Positions 16,333 through 25,484 of a DNA stretch of 28,391 bases are shown here, in pieces. Source of the DNA: DASYML01 sp036399835. GTDB taxonomy: Bacteria > Acidobacteriota > Blastocatellia > Pyrinomonadales > Pyrinomonadaceae. Numbering within the stretch: position 1 is the first letter of the stretch; each line of letters opens with the position of its first letter. Below the pieces are notes generated by a model that was not told the DNA's origin, made no database searches, and was given only the letters and a program-made list of their open reading frames with translations. The position numbers and the translations under genes were made by a program. The stretch is from positions 1 through 28,391 of the forward strand of contig DASWMI010000166.1 in assembly GCA_036399835.1 (NCBI GenBank). The letters are read 5' to 3'.

Positions 16333-17052
16333 TTAACCTGCGTGTGTCGCCGCCTCTTCCAGCTCGCGGCGAACTTCTGCGAGCTTGCGTTTGAGCACAA
16401 AGCCCGCGCCGGAGCTTCTGACGGGCTGCGAGAGCGTCCAGTATTCGCCGTCAGCCAGAGTTCGTAGCTCCGTGGCGGTCAAATCCTGCACGCGCCCATC
16501 GAGCCAGGATTGAAACGCCAGCTCGACGGCCCTTTGATAGATGCGCGCATCGTCCGAGCGCGCGACCAGGTGCAGCATCTTGGCCGTCCCGCCCCTGTCG
16601 GGCGCTAGCTTCCATGATTCGATAATCGCCTCTGCGAACGGCGCGTTGATGCGCAAGCCCTCTTGACGCGTGATGTAGGAGGCGAGCGCGAGCAGGCCCT
16701 TGCCGGAAGCGTCCGTTTGAATCGCGCGCTGGACCAGCGCATTTAAAACCTCTTCGTAAAGGTCCGCATCAACGCTCGCATCAACATCAAGGAGCGCGGC
16801 CTTCTCTCCCTCGGCGGCGCGGGCCAGAAGGCTCTCGCGTTGCTCCGTCGAAGCGCGGCCCACGGTCAGGCTCTCGCCTGATAGTCGTCTTCTTCCGTGA
16901 GACACGGAATCTTCACCGAAGAGACCGCGAAGCCTTGGCGCGGGCGGCAAAGTGTACTCAGTCTGCTCGTCGGATGCACTGCGTTGCCAGCGATAGAGAA
17001 CGAAAATAACGGCGGTCAGCAGGAGAAAAGAAGTGATGAGAAAAGTGACCAT
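16333..17052 (-). CDS. Single-pass membrane protein of unknown function
   Basis: I do not recognise this protein. It has 239 residues: an N-terminal membrane segment (MVTFLITSFLLLTAVIFVLY), a short basic/acidic linker with a Pro-rich patch (YTLPPAPRLRGLFGED), and a mostly helical C-terminal domain of about 150 residues rich in Ala, Leu, Arg and Glu. The domain may be cytosolic and helical-repeat-like. The frame is open to a TTG at 17136. ATG 17052 is preferred because it places the hydrophobic segment at the N-terminus and has AGGG upstream. It lies 87 bp before the SPFH gene on the same strand, so the two may form an operon and act at the same membrane site. That partnership is inference. 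Confidence 0.7.
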   Translation of the reverse strand: MVTFLITSFLLLTAVIFVLYRWQRSASDEQTEYTLPPAPRLRGLFGEDSVSHGRRRLSGESLTVGRASTEQRESLLARAAEGEKAALLDVDASVDADLYEEVLNALVQRAIQTDASGKGLLALASYITRQEGLRINAPFAEAIIESWKLAPDRGGTAKMLHLVARSDDARIYQRAVELAFQSWLDGRVQDLTATELRTLADGEYWTLSQPVRSSGAGFVLKRKLAEVRRELEEAATHAG

Positions 17053-17192
17053 GTTGGCCCTGGCAACGCCTGCGCGCAAGCTTTCCAAACGGTTCGCGCT
17101 TCTGCCCGGCGTCGCTCGCGATATTACTATACGCAAAGGCTGCGCTCAAAGTTTAAAAAATCGAGGGGCGGCCATCCGTCTCGCGGTCCGGC

Positions 17193-19592
17193 TTAATTGC
17201 CCGGTGGCGCGATGACGTTAAAAAAGAGCGGGTAAGTCCCCACAGATTGCCCCCTGTATTGCGGGCGGAATCCGAAGAGGTAGACGTGGCCCTGGCCGAT
17301 GGAGACTTCCATCAGCAAGGCTTTGCCGCGCAGCCGCTCGCCGCCTAAGAGCCAGCCGGAAAGCAGCGGGTCTGAATCGGTTGGATAGCGCGCGATGATG
17401 CGTACACGAGCCAGCGCCGCCGGGTCGCTCTTAATCTCAAAGGCGGGCGAATCTTCGACCCAGGCGTTTTGACCCGTCACGCGCAAGCCTTTGACTTCGG
17501 GCGGCGAGCTGTTGAGCGTCCTGTTGACCTCAAAGCGCAGGATAGAGCCTGGAGCATAAAACTCTTTGCGGCTGAGGCCCTCGGTGACATCGCGGACGGG
17601 CAGCTTGAATTGCTCGATGGCAAAATCCGAAGCCCTGTTCAAACAGACCAGAGTGCCGCCCTGCTCTATAAACTCGCGCAGGCTCTTGACGCCCTCTGCG
17701 CCCAGCCCTCCGGTGTATTCTTCAGGCATAGAGCCGCGACGATAGCCTTCAAGAATGGCGCGCGGCGATTGGTCCGGGATGACGATGGTGTCGTATTTGG
17801 CGCGCAGGTTGCCGCCGCGTATCTCCCTGTCTTCAAGCGAGGCGTAATCAATCAGACTGTTTTCCAGCACCCAGCGTGTCCAGCCTTCGTCCAGCGCGGG
17901 GATGTGAGACTTGTAAAGCGCCAGTCGCTTGCTGCCCTTCCAGTGGTACATGGAAAAGCCCGAAGTTATCTCCTTCGGAGTCTGGTATCTGAAGGGCTGG
18001 TAGAGGGGCCGCACTTCGAGGCCCATCAAGAGGGGCAGCGTGTGCGCCGTCACGTCATAGGGCGCAATCGGATTGCCTTTCACATCCAGCAGGTTCGGGT
18101 AGCGTTGTCTTTCGAGTAGGGCCTTGGCGAAACTGCCGAAGGGCTGGGCCATCTTAATGACAGCCGTCCCCTCCGGCACCGGACCATCTTTCGAGATAAA
18201 CTCTTGAGCGTAATCCACCTCGACCTGTGCGCGGCGCAGGATGTCAAGCAGCTTGTCGCTCGTCGGATGATCCGGCAGGACCAGATATGCGTACAACTCT
18301 CCAGCGCGGCGCGGGCGCACGGCCTCCTTGCCGATTTCGTAAAAACGGCTGAGCCAGCGGGCGCGATTTTGCGAGGCATGGTTGAGGAGCGAGAAGGCCG
18401 CGGTCGTCATGTAGTTTGTAATATCGCGCAAGCGCCACTGGCCGCCGCGCCAGACCGGACCAAAATTGGCGGACTCCTTCTGCGGGTCGTATCCTTCACG
18501 CGAGCGCAGCTCCTCAAATTTAAGAGTGATGGGTGTGGCTAGCTTGGCCGAGGCTGTTTCGGAGAGGATGCGAACGCCGCCGTGATAGTGCGAGTAGGCA
18601 CGCGCAGGCGTCCACGCGTCGTAAGTCGAATTGGTCGTGATGCCTTGAAAGCCTGAGGCGCGCAGCTCCGCCGCCATCGCGTTGCCCAGTTCCGTGTAGG
18701 CTTCGACGAGCTGACGGGGAACGTTCGGCTCGACGGGCTGCATGTAGGGCGGGAGGAACAGACGAGACCCCGCAGCGCCCTGCTGGTGTATGTCGTGGAC
18801 TATCTGCGGATGCCAGACGTTGTGAATCTTATCAACCGTGATTTGCGTTTCGACCTGCGTGAAGGCGTACCAGTCGCGGTTGTTATCGTGACCCGTGTAC
18901 TCGTGATAAAGCTCTGGCGGGTCCGTGCCCTCGTAAGGCGTGCCGAGCGTCCGGTCATACCAGTTCTTAACGATGTCTACACCGTCGGGGTTGAGCGAGG
19001 GGACGAGCAGGATAATCGTGTTCTGCAAAATCGCGCGCACCCTGGCATCGTCCGAAGAAGCCAGGCGATGCGCGATGAGCATGCTTGAAAGATAAGAGCC
19101 GACCTCTGTCGAATGTATCCCGCAGGTGATGAGCACGATTGTTTTGCCGCGCTTGACCAGAGCGGCGGCCTTCCTCTCGGCCTGCCTGCCGAGCCTGCGC
19201 GGGTCCGCCAGTTGGTCCTGGATTTTTTTGTACTCATTGAGGCGTGCGAGATTTTCCGGCGCGCTGATGGTCGCCATGACAAAGGGCGCGCCCTTCGTCG
19301 TTTTCCCCAACTCTTCAAACTTAACGCGCTCGCTCGCCGCATCGAGCCGCTGAAAGTATTCAACGACCTGACTCCAGCCAGCCAGCTTCCTGTCATCGCC
19401 CGGACGAAAGCCCAGGACATCCTCCGGCGCTGGCACGCTGGCCTGCGCGTGCGGATTCAAAGCAGATGCGAGCGACCGTGCCGGCGCGGCTGCCTGAGCG
19501 CGGTATTGGTCCAGAGCAGGTTTTCGCGCGAGAGAGGATAAAGAGAGGATCGAGATGATGATGAGCGATAGTGCGAGCGAGCGTGTGCGCAT
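17193..19592 (-). CDS. Exported M14 family zinc metallopeptidase
   Basis: The 799-residue protein has a signal peptide (MRTRSLALSLIIISILSLSSLA). The M14 domain carries the zinc ligands His160 and Glu163 in CGIHSTEVGS and a third His in HDIHQQG (266-272). NPDGVD and DNNRDWYAF supply substrate-binding residues, and ILSETAS holds a likely catalytic Glu. The C-terminal half has a glutamine-amidotransferase-like (flavodoxin-type) fold, with YDTIVIPDQSP and SLREFIEQGGTLVCLN, as is common in bacterial M14 proteins of this size. It probably degrades peptides in the periplasm or outside. The frame is open to 19820, but ATG 19592 starts the signal peptide and GGAG lies upstream. A TGGTCCA site (19596-19602) sits 3 bp before the start codon. 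It diverges from an OPT transporter. Confidence 0.92.
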   Translation of the reverse strand: MRTRSLALSLIIISILSLSSLARKPALDQYRAQAAAPARSLASALNPHAQASVPAPEDVLGFRPGDDRKLAGWSQVVEYFQRLDAASERVKFEELGKTTKGAPFVMATISAPENLARLNEYKKIQDQLADPRRLGRQAERKAAALVKRGKTIVLITCGIHSTEVGSYLSSMLIAHRLASSDDARVRAILQNTIILLVPSLNPDGVDIVKNWYDRTLGTPYEGTDPPELYHEYTGHDNNRDWYAFTQVETQITVDKIHNVWHPQIVHDIHQQGAAGSRLFLPPYMQPVEPNVPRQLVEAYTELGNAMAAELRASGFQGITTNSTYDAWTPARAYSHYHGGVRILSETASAKLATPITLKFEELRSREGYDPQKESANFGPVWRGGQWRLRDITNYMTTAAFSLLNHASQNRARWLSRFYEIGKEAVRPRRAGELYAYLVLPDHPTSDKLLDILRRAQVEVDYAQEFISKDGPVPEGTAVIKMAQPFGSFAKALLERQRYPNLLDVKGNPIAPYDVTAHTLPLLMGLEVRPLYQPFRYQTPKEITSGFSMYHWKGSKRLALYKSHIPALDEGWTRWVLENSLIDYASLEDREIRGGNLRAKYDTIVIPDQSPRAILEGYRRGSMPEEYTGGLGAEGVKSLREFIEQGGTLVCLNRASDFAIEQFKLPVRDVTEGLSRKEFYAPGSILRFEVNRTLNSSPPEVKGLRVTGQNAWVEDSPAFEIKSDPAALARVRIIARYPTDSDPLLSGWLLGGERLRGKALLMEVSIGQGHVYLFGFRPQYRGQSVGTYPLFFNVIAPPGN

Positions 19593-19965
19593 TCTTGGTC
19601 CAGTCTCCAGCCAGCTTGTTAGAAGAGAGCGAAAAGGGTCGGCCCGGCGAGAGGCAAGTGTAATCGAAACCGGGTGGAAGGCAAAATAGAATGAAGATTT
19701 TTTCCGCCACGCGAGACGTGCGCGCATCTTCTGGTCCGGTCCTTGAAAGGTCACGGGCAGAGGCTGTGCTTTAAAACAACTCGCCTGAGATAAAGACTCG
19801 GGCGCGAGGCTCGCCCTCAAAAGCCCCGCTTTAAGTCTTCTAACTTTTTCCTGCTATTTCCTTTAGCCAGCCTTGCCCTGTTGCGCGGTGGCGGGGTAAA
19901 GTAAGGGCTGCATAGAACCCCTGCGCTCTCCCTTTATTCAGAAAATCCGTTCGGAGGTCTGTCTG
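19593..19965. other. Divergent intergenic region between the M14 peptidase and OPT transporter genes (373 bp)
   Basis: I find no credible gene here; the upstream extension of the peptidase frame is not protein-like. It must hold both divergent promoters, but neither shows convincing -35/-10 boxes by eye. A weak TTGCCC/TAAAGT pair with 18-bp spacing lies near 19873-19902. A GGAGG ribosome site for the OPT gene lies near 19952-19957. One TGGTCCA lies next to the peptidase start, and overlapping GGTCC cores occur at 19732-19743. Confidence 0.5.
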
Positions 19966-22416
19966 ATGGCGACTGAAACCATAAACGGCGTCAAAGCAGA
20001 TGTGGTTGACGAGGTACACGTCCCGCTTGCCGAAAGCCATGCGGTGCACAAGCCTTTTGTGCCTGCCTCTACAATCCTGCCGGAGTTTACCGCGCGCGCA
20101 GTCATCGTCGGCGCGATTCTGGGTATTATCTTCGGCGCATCGAGCGTTTATCTGGCGCTGCGCGTGGGGCTGACGGTCTCGGCTTCAATCCCGATTGCCG
20201 TCATGTCCATCTCTATCTTTCGCGCTCTGGGCCGCACCTCTATCTTAGAGAACAACATCTCGCAGACAACAGGCTCGGCTGGCGAATCCATCGCCGCAGG
20301 CATTGTCTTTACGATGCCCGCGCTCTTGATTCTCGGCTACGACCTGGAAATTCCGCGCATCACCTGGGTCGCGCTCTTGGGAGGCTGGCTCGGCGTCCTG
20401 CTGATGATTCCACTGCGCCGCGCGCTCATTGTGCGCGAGCACGGGAAGCTGATTTATCCCGAAGGCACTGCCTGCGCAGAGGTGCTGGTCGTCGGTGAGA
20501 AGGGCGGGACCGATGCCAAGACCGTCTTTACGGGATTCGGCGTCGCGGCGCTCTACAAGTTTTTGATGAGCGGCGCGCGGCTCTGGAATGAAGCGCCGTC
20601 TTACATCATGCGCGGCTACCAGCGTGCGACCGTGGCGATGGACATCTCGCCGGAGCTATTGGGCGTAGGCTTTATCATCGGGCCGCGCGTCTCGGCGATG
20701 ATGCTTGGCGGCGGATTTCTTTCGGCGCTCGTGCTGATCCCTATGGTCAAGTTCTTTGGCGCGGGGTACGCGCAGCCGCTCTTTCCAGTTTTGCCGGGCG
20801 GACCGCTCATCTCCGCGATGACGGCGGGGCAGGTCCAGGACCTCTACATACGCTATATCGCGGCGGGCGCGGTCGCCACGGGCGGCATCATCAGTCTCGC
20901 GCGCTCTATGCCGACCATCGTCAGCGCGTTTCGCTCTTCGATGGGGAGCTTTGGCGGCGGCAAGGCTAAGGCCGGCGTCAAAGAGGAAGTCCCGCGGACA
21001 GAGCGCGATATGCCGATTACCTTTGTCTTTGGCGGCATCGCCGTACTCTTTCTGGCGATTATCGCGTGGCTTATCTTTCAGGGGTCGCCGGGCAGCAGCA
21101 TGTTGATGAATGTCATGTCTGCGCTCCTGGTGATTATCTTCGGCTTCTTCTTTGCGACCGTCTCATCGCGCATCACGGGAGAGATAGGTTCTTCGTCGAA
21201 TCCGATTTCGGGGATGACCATCGCGACGATTTTGATTACGTCGCTGATCTTCCTGCTGCTCGGCAAGGGCGGCGCGGACTCGCGCGTGCTGGCCCTTTCG
21301 GTCGGCGCGATTGTCTGCATCGCCGCCTCGAACGCGGGCACGACTTCGCAGGATTTGAAGACGGGCTATCTCGTCGGCGGGACGCCCTCTAAGATGCAGT
21401 GGGGCTTGATGGTCGGCGCGACCACCTCCGCACTGCTCATCGCCTACACGCTCTCGGCCCTCAACTCTTCTTACACGAACCTGCTGCCGCGCAACTACCC
21501 GACTTATCGCGCGACCGTCAACGCGACCGACGAGCAGTGGACCAAGGGCGGTCAGCTCGCGGGCGGACCCTTCTACGTGCACAGGCTGGCCGAAGACCAG
21601 AAGACCTCGGACGGCACGGTCATTCCTTCCGGCCAGTATCTCATCAACCAGTCGGGCGAGGTTCACTATCGCATCAACCCGGGCGTCGGCGGCGTCCGCA
21701 CGGCCATCTCGACGGATGACCTGCCGGGCACGCCTCTGGTCGCGGGCGGCAACGTGACCATCAGCGAGACGCGCGCGCGCGGTCTCGACGGCCAACTCTA
21801 CCGCGTCGCAACGGTCAGGGATGGCGAGAGGATCAGCACTTACTACGTGGACGATACGGGGATGGCTAAGTACGCGGAGAAGGAGACCGGGCCAAGCTCT
21901 AAGTTCGACGCGCCGAAGGCGCAACTGATGGCCGTGCTCGTTGACGGCGTGCTGACGCAGAAGCTGCCCTGGTCCTTAATCCTGATTGGCGCTTTTATCT
22001 CGATCCTGCTGGAAATCGTAGGCATCTCGGCGCTGCCTTTTGCCGTCGGGATGTACCTGCCTTTCGCTACCTCGGCGACCATCTTCGTCGGCGGCGCTGT
22101 GCGCGCTTTGGTAGAGCGCGTCGCACGCGGCAAGCGCTCGCTGGCAGAGGAAGAGAGCGGTCCGGGCGTGCTCTATAGCTCCGGCCTCATCGCTGGCGGA
22201 GCGATTGCGGGTCTCTTCCTGGCTATCCCGCAGGCGCTCGAAAGCAATGCGCTGAACTTCGGGCGCTTTCTGCCCGCGGCCCTGCACGAGAGCATGATTA
22301 TAGGGCTGATTGCGTTTGCCTTGCTGGCCTATACGCTCTACTACATAGGGCGCTACGGGCTGACGGGCAAGAAGGATGAAAATCTGCCGCCGCCTCCACC
22401 AGCGGCGACCCGATAG
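19966..22416 (+). CDS. OPT family oligopeptide transporter
   Basis: This 816-residue polytopic inner-membrane protein has a GGAGG ribosome site eight bases before the ATG. Family signatures are FTARAVIVGAILGIIFGASSVYLALRVGLTVSASIPIAV, ILENNISQTTGSAGESIAAG in the first third, and GSSSNPISGMTIATI in the middle. OPT proteins import small peptides or metal chelates using the proton gradient. A hydrophilic stretch of about 160 residues (DNA about 21465-21960) splits the usual membrane pattern after TTSALLIAYTLSALN. Most bacterial members have a shorter loop there. The divergent neighbour is a secreted M14 peptidase, so peptide degradation followed by uptake is a reasonable but unproven link. The C-terminus ends in a Pro-rich tail. 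Confidence 0.93.
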   Translation: MATETINGVKADVVDEVHVPLAESHAVHKPFVPASTILPEFTARAVIVGAILGIIFGASSVYLALRVGLTVSASIPIAVMSISIFRALGRTSILENNISQTTGSAGESIAAGIVFTMPALLILGYDLEIPRITWVALLGGWLGVLLMIPLRRALIVREHGKLIYPEGTACAEVLVVGEKGGTDAKTVFTGFGVAALYKFLMSGARLWNEAPSYIMRGYQRATVAMDISPELLGVGFIIGPRVSAMMLGGGFLSALVLIPMVKFFGAGYAQPLFPVLPGGPLISAMTAGQVQDLYIRYIAAGAVATGGIISLARSMPTIVSAFRSSMGSFGGGKAKAGVKEEVPRTERDMPITFVFGGIAVLFLAIIAWLIFQGSPGSSMLMNVMSALLVIIFGFFFATVSSRITGEIGSSSNPISGMTIATILITSLIFLLLGKGGADSRVLALSVGAIVCIAASNAGTTSQDLKTGYLVGGTPSKMQWGLMVGATTSALLIAYTLSALNSSYTNLLPRNYPTYRATVNATDEQWTKGGQLAGGPFYVHRLAEDQKTSDGTVIPSGQYLINQSGEVHYRINPGVGGVRTAISTDDLPGTPLVAGGNVTISETRARGLDGQLYRVATVRDGERISTYYVDDTGMAKYAEKETGPSSKFDAPKAQLMAVLVDGVLTQKLPWSLILIGAFISILLEIVGISALPFAVGMYLPFATSATIFVGGAVRALVERVARGKRSLAEEESGPGVLYSSGLIAGGAIAGLFLAIPQALESNALNFGRFLPAALHESMIIGLIAFALLAYTLYYIGRYGLTGKKDENLPPPPPAATR

Positions 22417-22460
22417 AAGCTCTAAGTGGCAACGTTTTTCGCACTTCCAGCCTCTATACA

Positions 22461-22500
22461 AGTTGAGGCGCGCTCATCCGATCAAGAGCGCGCCTCAACT
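22461..22500 (+). terminator. Hairpin after the OPT transporter gene
   Basis: AGTTGAGGCGCGCTC (22461-22475) and GAGCGCGCCTCAACT (22486-22500) form a perfect 15-bp stem with a 10-nt loop, 45 bp after the stop codon. The tail is CTCGTTTC, with few T residues. It should end most OPT transcripts and separate them from the next gene. Confidence 0.75.
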
Positions 22501-22550
22501 CTCGTTTCAGACCCCGCAAAGCGGAACATCTCTAAAGGAAAAGCTAATTC

Positions 22551-23336
22551 ATGCGTTGTTTGTTGATAAATCCTGCGCGCCTTCTCGCGGCCTCTTTCGC
22601 TCTCCTCGTGCTGCTGGCTACTGCCGGGCCAAGCGTACAGGCTCAGACCCAGGCGCGCACGCCGACCGAGACGGTGCGCGAGTTTTACAAGGCCATGAGT
22701 GAGCGACGCTTTCGCGAAGCCTTCGCCATGTCCACCTTGAGACCTGCGGTCGAGGGCCTGAGCGCGGCGGAGTTTGAGGACCTGCGGCCAGAGTTCGAGC
22801 GGATGATTGGGATGGCCGGAAAAGTCCTGGTCAGCGGCGAGCAGGTGAGCGGCGATCTGGCGACCGTCTTTATCAAGATGAGCGACGCAGACCCCGCAGA
22901 CCCGCCGGAGGAAGTCTCGCTGATGCGCGTCGGCGGCAAGTGGGTCATCGGCGACCAGGAGAGCCTCAGCGCCGCCAGCCAGGACGGCAAGCAGTATTTC
23001 TTCAAGCTGCGCATCAACACGCATCACAGCGAAGTGCAGAGCATGTTGCAGCGCATCATGCTGGCCGAGGCTGCCTTTAGCCAGCAGCACAACGGCCAGT
23101 TCGCAGACATGCAGGCGCTCATCGCCGCCGGATATATCCCTAAGGATTTAGAGGGCACGGAGACGACCGGCTATCGTTTTCACATCAGCCTCTCGCCAGA
23201 TAAAAAGAGCTATACGGCAGGGGCCGAGCCTGCCGTCTACGGTCGCACGGGCCGCCTCTCTTTCTTCTTGGACCAGTCAGGTATACGCAGCGGAGATACG
23301 GGCGGCAAACCGCTCAGCCTCCCGCCGAGCAAATAA
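22551..23336 (+). CDS. Exported protein with NTF2-like N-terminal and pilin-like C-terminal parts
   Basis: The 261-residue protein has a signal peptide (LLAASFALLVLLATAGPSVQAQ). Residues about 37-140 (TPTETVREFYKAMSERRFREAFAMS through VSLMRVGGKWVIGDQ) resemble small exported NTF2/DUF4878-like domains. The second part (about 160-261; MLQRIMLAEAAFSQQHNGQFADMQALIAAGYIPKDL, then TGYRFHISLSPDKKSYTAGAEP) resembles the globular part of type IV pilins and pseudopilins. It lacks the hydrophobic prepilin N-terminus, so it should not be assembled as a pilin. AAAGGA precedes the ATG by about 11 bases. It stands 45 bp before the first of two tandem repeat proteins and may be co-transcribed with them. Function is unknown. 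Confidence 0.78.
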   Translation: MRCLLINPARLLAASFALLVLLATAGPSVQAQTQARTPTETVREFYKAMSERRFREAFAMSTLRPAVEGLSAAEFEDLRPEFERMIGMAGKVLVSGEQVSGDLATVFIKMSDADPADPPEEVSLMRVGGKWVIGDQESLSAASQDGKQYFFKLRINTHHSEVQSMLQRIMLAEAAFSQQHNGQFADMQALIAAGYIPKDLEGTETTGYRFHISLSPDKKSYTAGAEPAVYGRTGRLSFFLDQSGIRSGDTGGKPLSLPPSK

Positions 23337-23380
23337 CAGATTGACGGCCCCCTGACTCTTTGATTTTTTAGTGTGCAGTT

Positions 23381-25396
23381 ATGAAAGTCTCCTACCCTCA
23401 TCGAACCCTGTCTCTCAAGCATCTCACGCGCGTCTCTTTCATCGTTTTCAGCCTGCTCCTCGCTGGCGCGCTCTCTGTCTCCGAGACGCGCGCGCAGGCC
23501 GGAAGAAGGCCCGTGCTGGTTGATCGCAGCATGCCTGTTAACGTTGGACCAGCGCAGAGCAATCAACGCCGCAATCCCGTGGCGAGCGGAAATTCAAGCG
23601 TGCGCGGGCGCGTCGTCTATGAAGATAACGGGCAGCCGGTCGCACATGCGCGCGTGATTATCAACGCTCGCGAAACGGATACTCTGGGCCGTCCGGTCGT
23701 AGTCTCTACGATGACGGACGGGCGCGGCGAGTTTCGCTTCGAGAATCTGCCTGCCGGAAGATATACGCTCTTTGTCAGCGACCGCGATTCTTCTTTGCCG
23801 AACGCCTTTGCGGTCCAGTTGCCGATTCCCGGACTAACGGGTGAGCTTGGCCCGGATGAAGAGCTGCCGGACGAAAACGGGAGTCTGCCTGTCTCGGTCA
23901 ATCTGGACGGGACGGGCAGCATGGAAGTTGAGCTAAAGATGTCGCGCCCGGGCGCTATCACTGGCCGCGTCCTCAGTGCGACGGGAGAGCCTGTTGCGGG
24001 CGCGCAGGTCAACTTTGTGCGGCAGAGAAAACAGGGCGGGCGCGTGACGGGCCTCTACCGCCGCTCCGTGCTCACCAACAAGGAGGGCGCTTACGGGATG
24101 GACCTCCCCGCGGGCGAGTACATGGTCAGCGCGATTGGTCCAAAAAAGGGAAACAGGACGACGGTCAGCTTTCCCGATAGCTCTCTGCTCGCCACCTATT
24201 ACCCGTCCGCGACCAGCCAGCGCTCCGCGACTCCGGTCCGCGTGGCATCCGGCGGGGAAGCGAGCGGCGTGGACATACGTCTCATCACGGACCGCCCGCT
24301 GCACAAGATCAACGGCATCGTGACTTCCAAAAAAGACGGCCAGCCGCTCGCGGGCATCTCCGTCAGCATCACGCAGGGCGACGGCTCGGAGATGTCTCTT
24401 GGACCCATGATCGAAGGACGCACGACGCAGACGGACGATGAGGGACGCTGGACCATTAAGAATGTGCCCGACGGAGAGTATGTGCTGGAGGTCAACCCTA
24501 TGGTCTACAGGCGCGGACCGCAGATGGGCAGGCCGCGCATGGGGACGGGTGGTCCAGGATCTACCATCCCGATGAGGACGCCGGGCGGCGTCAGTTTCCC
24601 GACCGGACCAGCAATGCCGCCGCCCGGGATGCGCCGGATTATGCCGAAGAAGCAGGAATTGATCGTCGCGGGTGCGGATGTCTCGGGCCTCGCCCTGACG
24701 GTCTCCGAAGGCGGGCGAGTGAGCGGCACCGTCAGCACTGAAGACGGCTCGAGCGTGCCCGCAGGGACTGTCATCATACAGCTTCCGCAGCTTCAAAACG
24801 CGGGCGGTAGACCCGCGCAGCCCGACGCGCAAACGAGCGCTGGTCCAGAGCCGCCGATGATTGAAGGGCCGAGAATGCGACAGATTCCGCGCCCGACCTT
24901 TGTTCGTCCGGATGGAACTTTCGCCGTAGACATCGTGCCCTTCGTCAAAGTGCGTTTGAAGGTGGAAGTGCCCGACCAGAGATATTATGTTAAGTCAATG
25001 ACGCTGGGCGGCGTTGACATCCTGCGCACGCCGCAGGAGTTCGATAGCGAGACTGACATGACGGGCCTCCAGGTGGTGCTCGCGACCAATACGGCGACCC
25101 TGACGGGGCGCGTCACGACGGCGCAGGGCGGCCAGACGCTCGGCGGCGTACACGTGGTGCTGGTGCCCGCTGACCCTGAGAGGCGCGCTGGCAATCATAT
25201 CTTTGGGATGACCAACCCGGAGGGCATCTTTAAAATCAGCAGCCCGCCCGGAGACTACTTCGTTTACGTTATCCCGCCCGGCGAACAACCGCTCTCGCTC
25301 AGCGACGCGGAGCACGCGGGAACGCCCGCGCGTGCCCTGCGCCTCAAGCTAAATCCGAACGAGAGCAAGGAAGTATCGCTGACAGCTTTGAGATGA
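23381..25396 (+). CDS. Exported protein with repeated carboxypeptidase-regulatory-like domains (copy 1)
   Basis: The 671-residue protein has an N-terminal signal peptide (SFIVFSLLLAGALSVSETRAQ). About five beta-sandwich units of the CarboxypepD_reg/SdrD-B-like type follow. They are recognisable by G-x-V-x-x-x-G-x-P-x-x-x-A-x-V starts and DGRGEFRFENLPAGRYTLFV-type ends; the units begin near SVRGRVVYEDNGQPV, AITGRVLSATGEPV, KINGIVTSKKDGQPL, VSGTVSTEDGSSV and LTGRVTTAQGGQTL. Between units 3 and 4 is a Gly/Pro/Met/Arg-rich linker. There is no TonB plug or barrel, so it is a free or surface protein rather than a receptor. Copy 2 follows 88 bp downstream with the same architecture. The role (adhesion, glycan or peptide binding, scaffold) cannot be told. 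The ribosome site is weak. Confidence 0.85.
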   Translation: MKVSYPHRTLSLKHLTRVSFIVFSLLLAGALSVSETRAQAGRRPVLVDRSMPVNVGPAQSNQRRNPVASGNSSVRGRVVYEDNGQPVAHARVIINARETDTLGRPVVVSTMTDGRGEFRFENLPAGRYTLFVSDRDSSLPNAFAVQLPIPGLTGELGPDEELPDENGSLPVSVNLDGTGSMEVELKMSRPGAITGRVLSATGEPVAGAQVNFVRQRKQGGRVTGLYRRSVLTNKEGAYGMDLPAGEYMVSAIGPKKGNRTTVSFPDSSLLATYYPSATSQRSATPVRVASGGEASGVDIRLITDRPLHKINGIVTSKKDGQPLAGISVSITQGDGSEMSLGPMIEGRTTQTDDEGRWTIKNVPDGEYVLEVNPMVYRRGPQMGRPRMGTGGPGSTIPMRTPGGVSFPTGPAMPPPGMRRIMPKKQELIVAGADVSGLALTVSEGGRVSGTVSTEDGSSVPAGTVIIQLPQLQNAGGRPAQPDAQTSAGPEPPMIEGPRMRQIPRPTFVRPDGTFAVDIVPFVKVRLKVEVPDQRYYVKSMTLGGVDILRTPQEFDSETDMTGLQVVLATNTATLTGRVTTAQGGQTLGGVHVVLVPADPERRAGNHIFGMTNPEGIFKISSPPGDYFVYVIPPGEQPLSLSDAEHAGTPARALRLKLNPNESKEVSLTALR

Positions 25397-25484
25397 TGTT
25401 GAGAGCAAAGGTTGATGAACGATTGACTTTGTGCTCCTGCGTCCTTTGTTCCAGGTTATGCATTTCGATTTCGAGAAACCTGTC

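Noticed and set aside
19593..19820. N-terminal extension of the M14 peptidase to 19820
   Set aside because: It would bury the signal peptide 76 residues into the protein. ATG 19592 starts the signal peptide.
21163..21924. 253-codon minus-strand frame inside the OPT transporter gene
   Set aside because: It is antisense to a well-supported transporter and very Arg-rich, with no ribosome site or domain.
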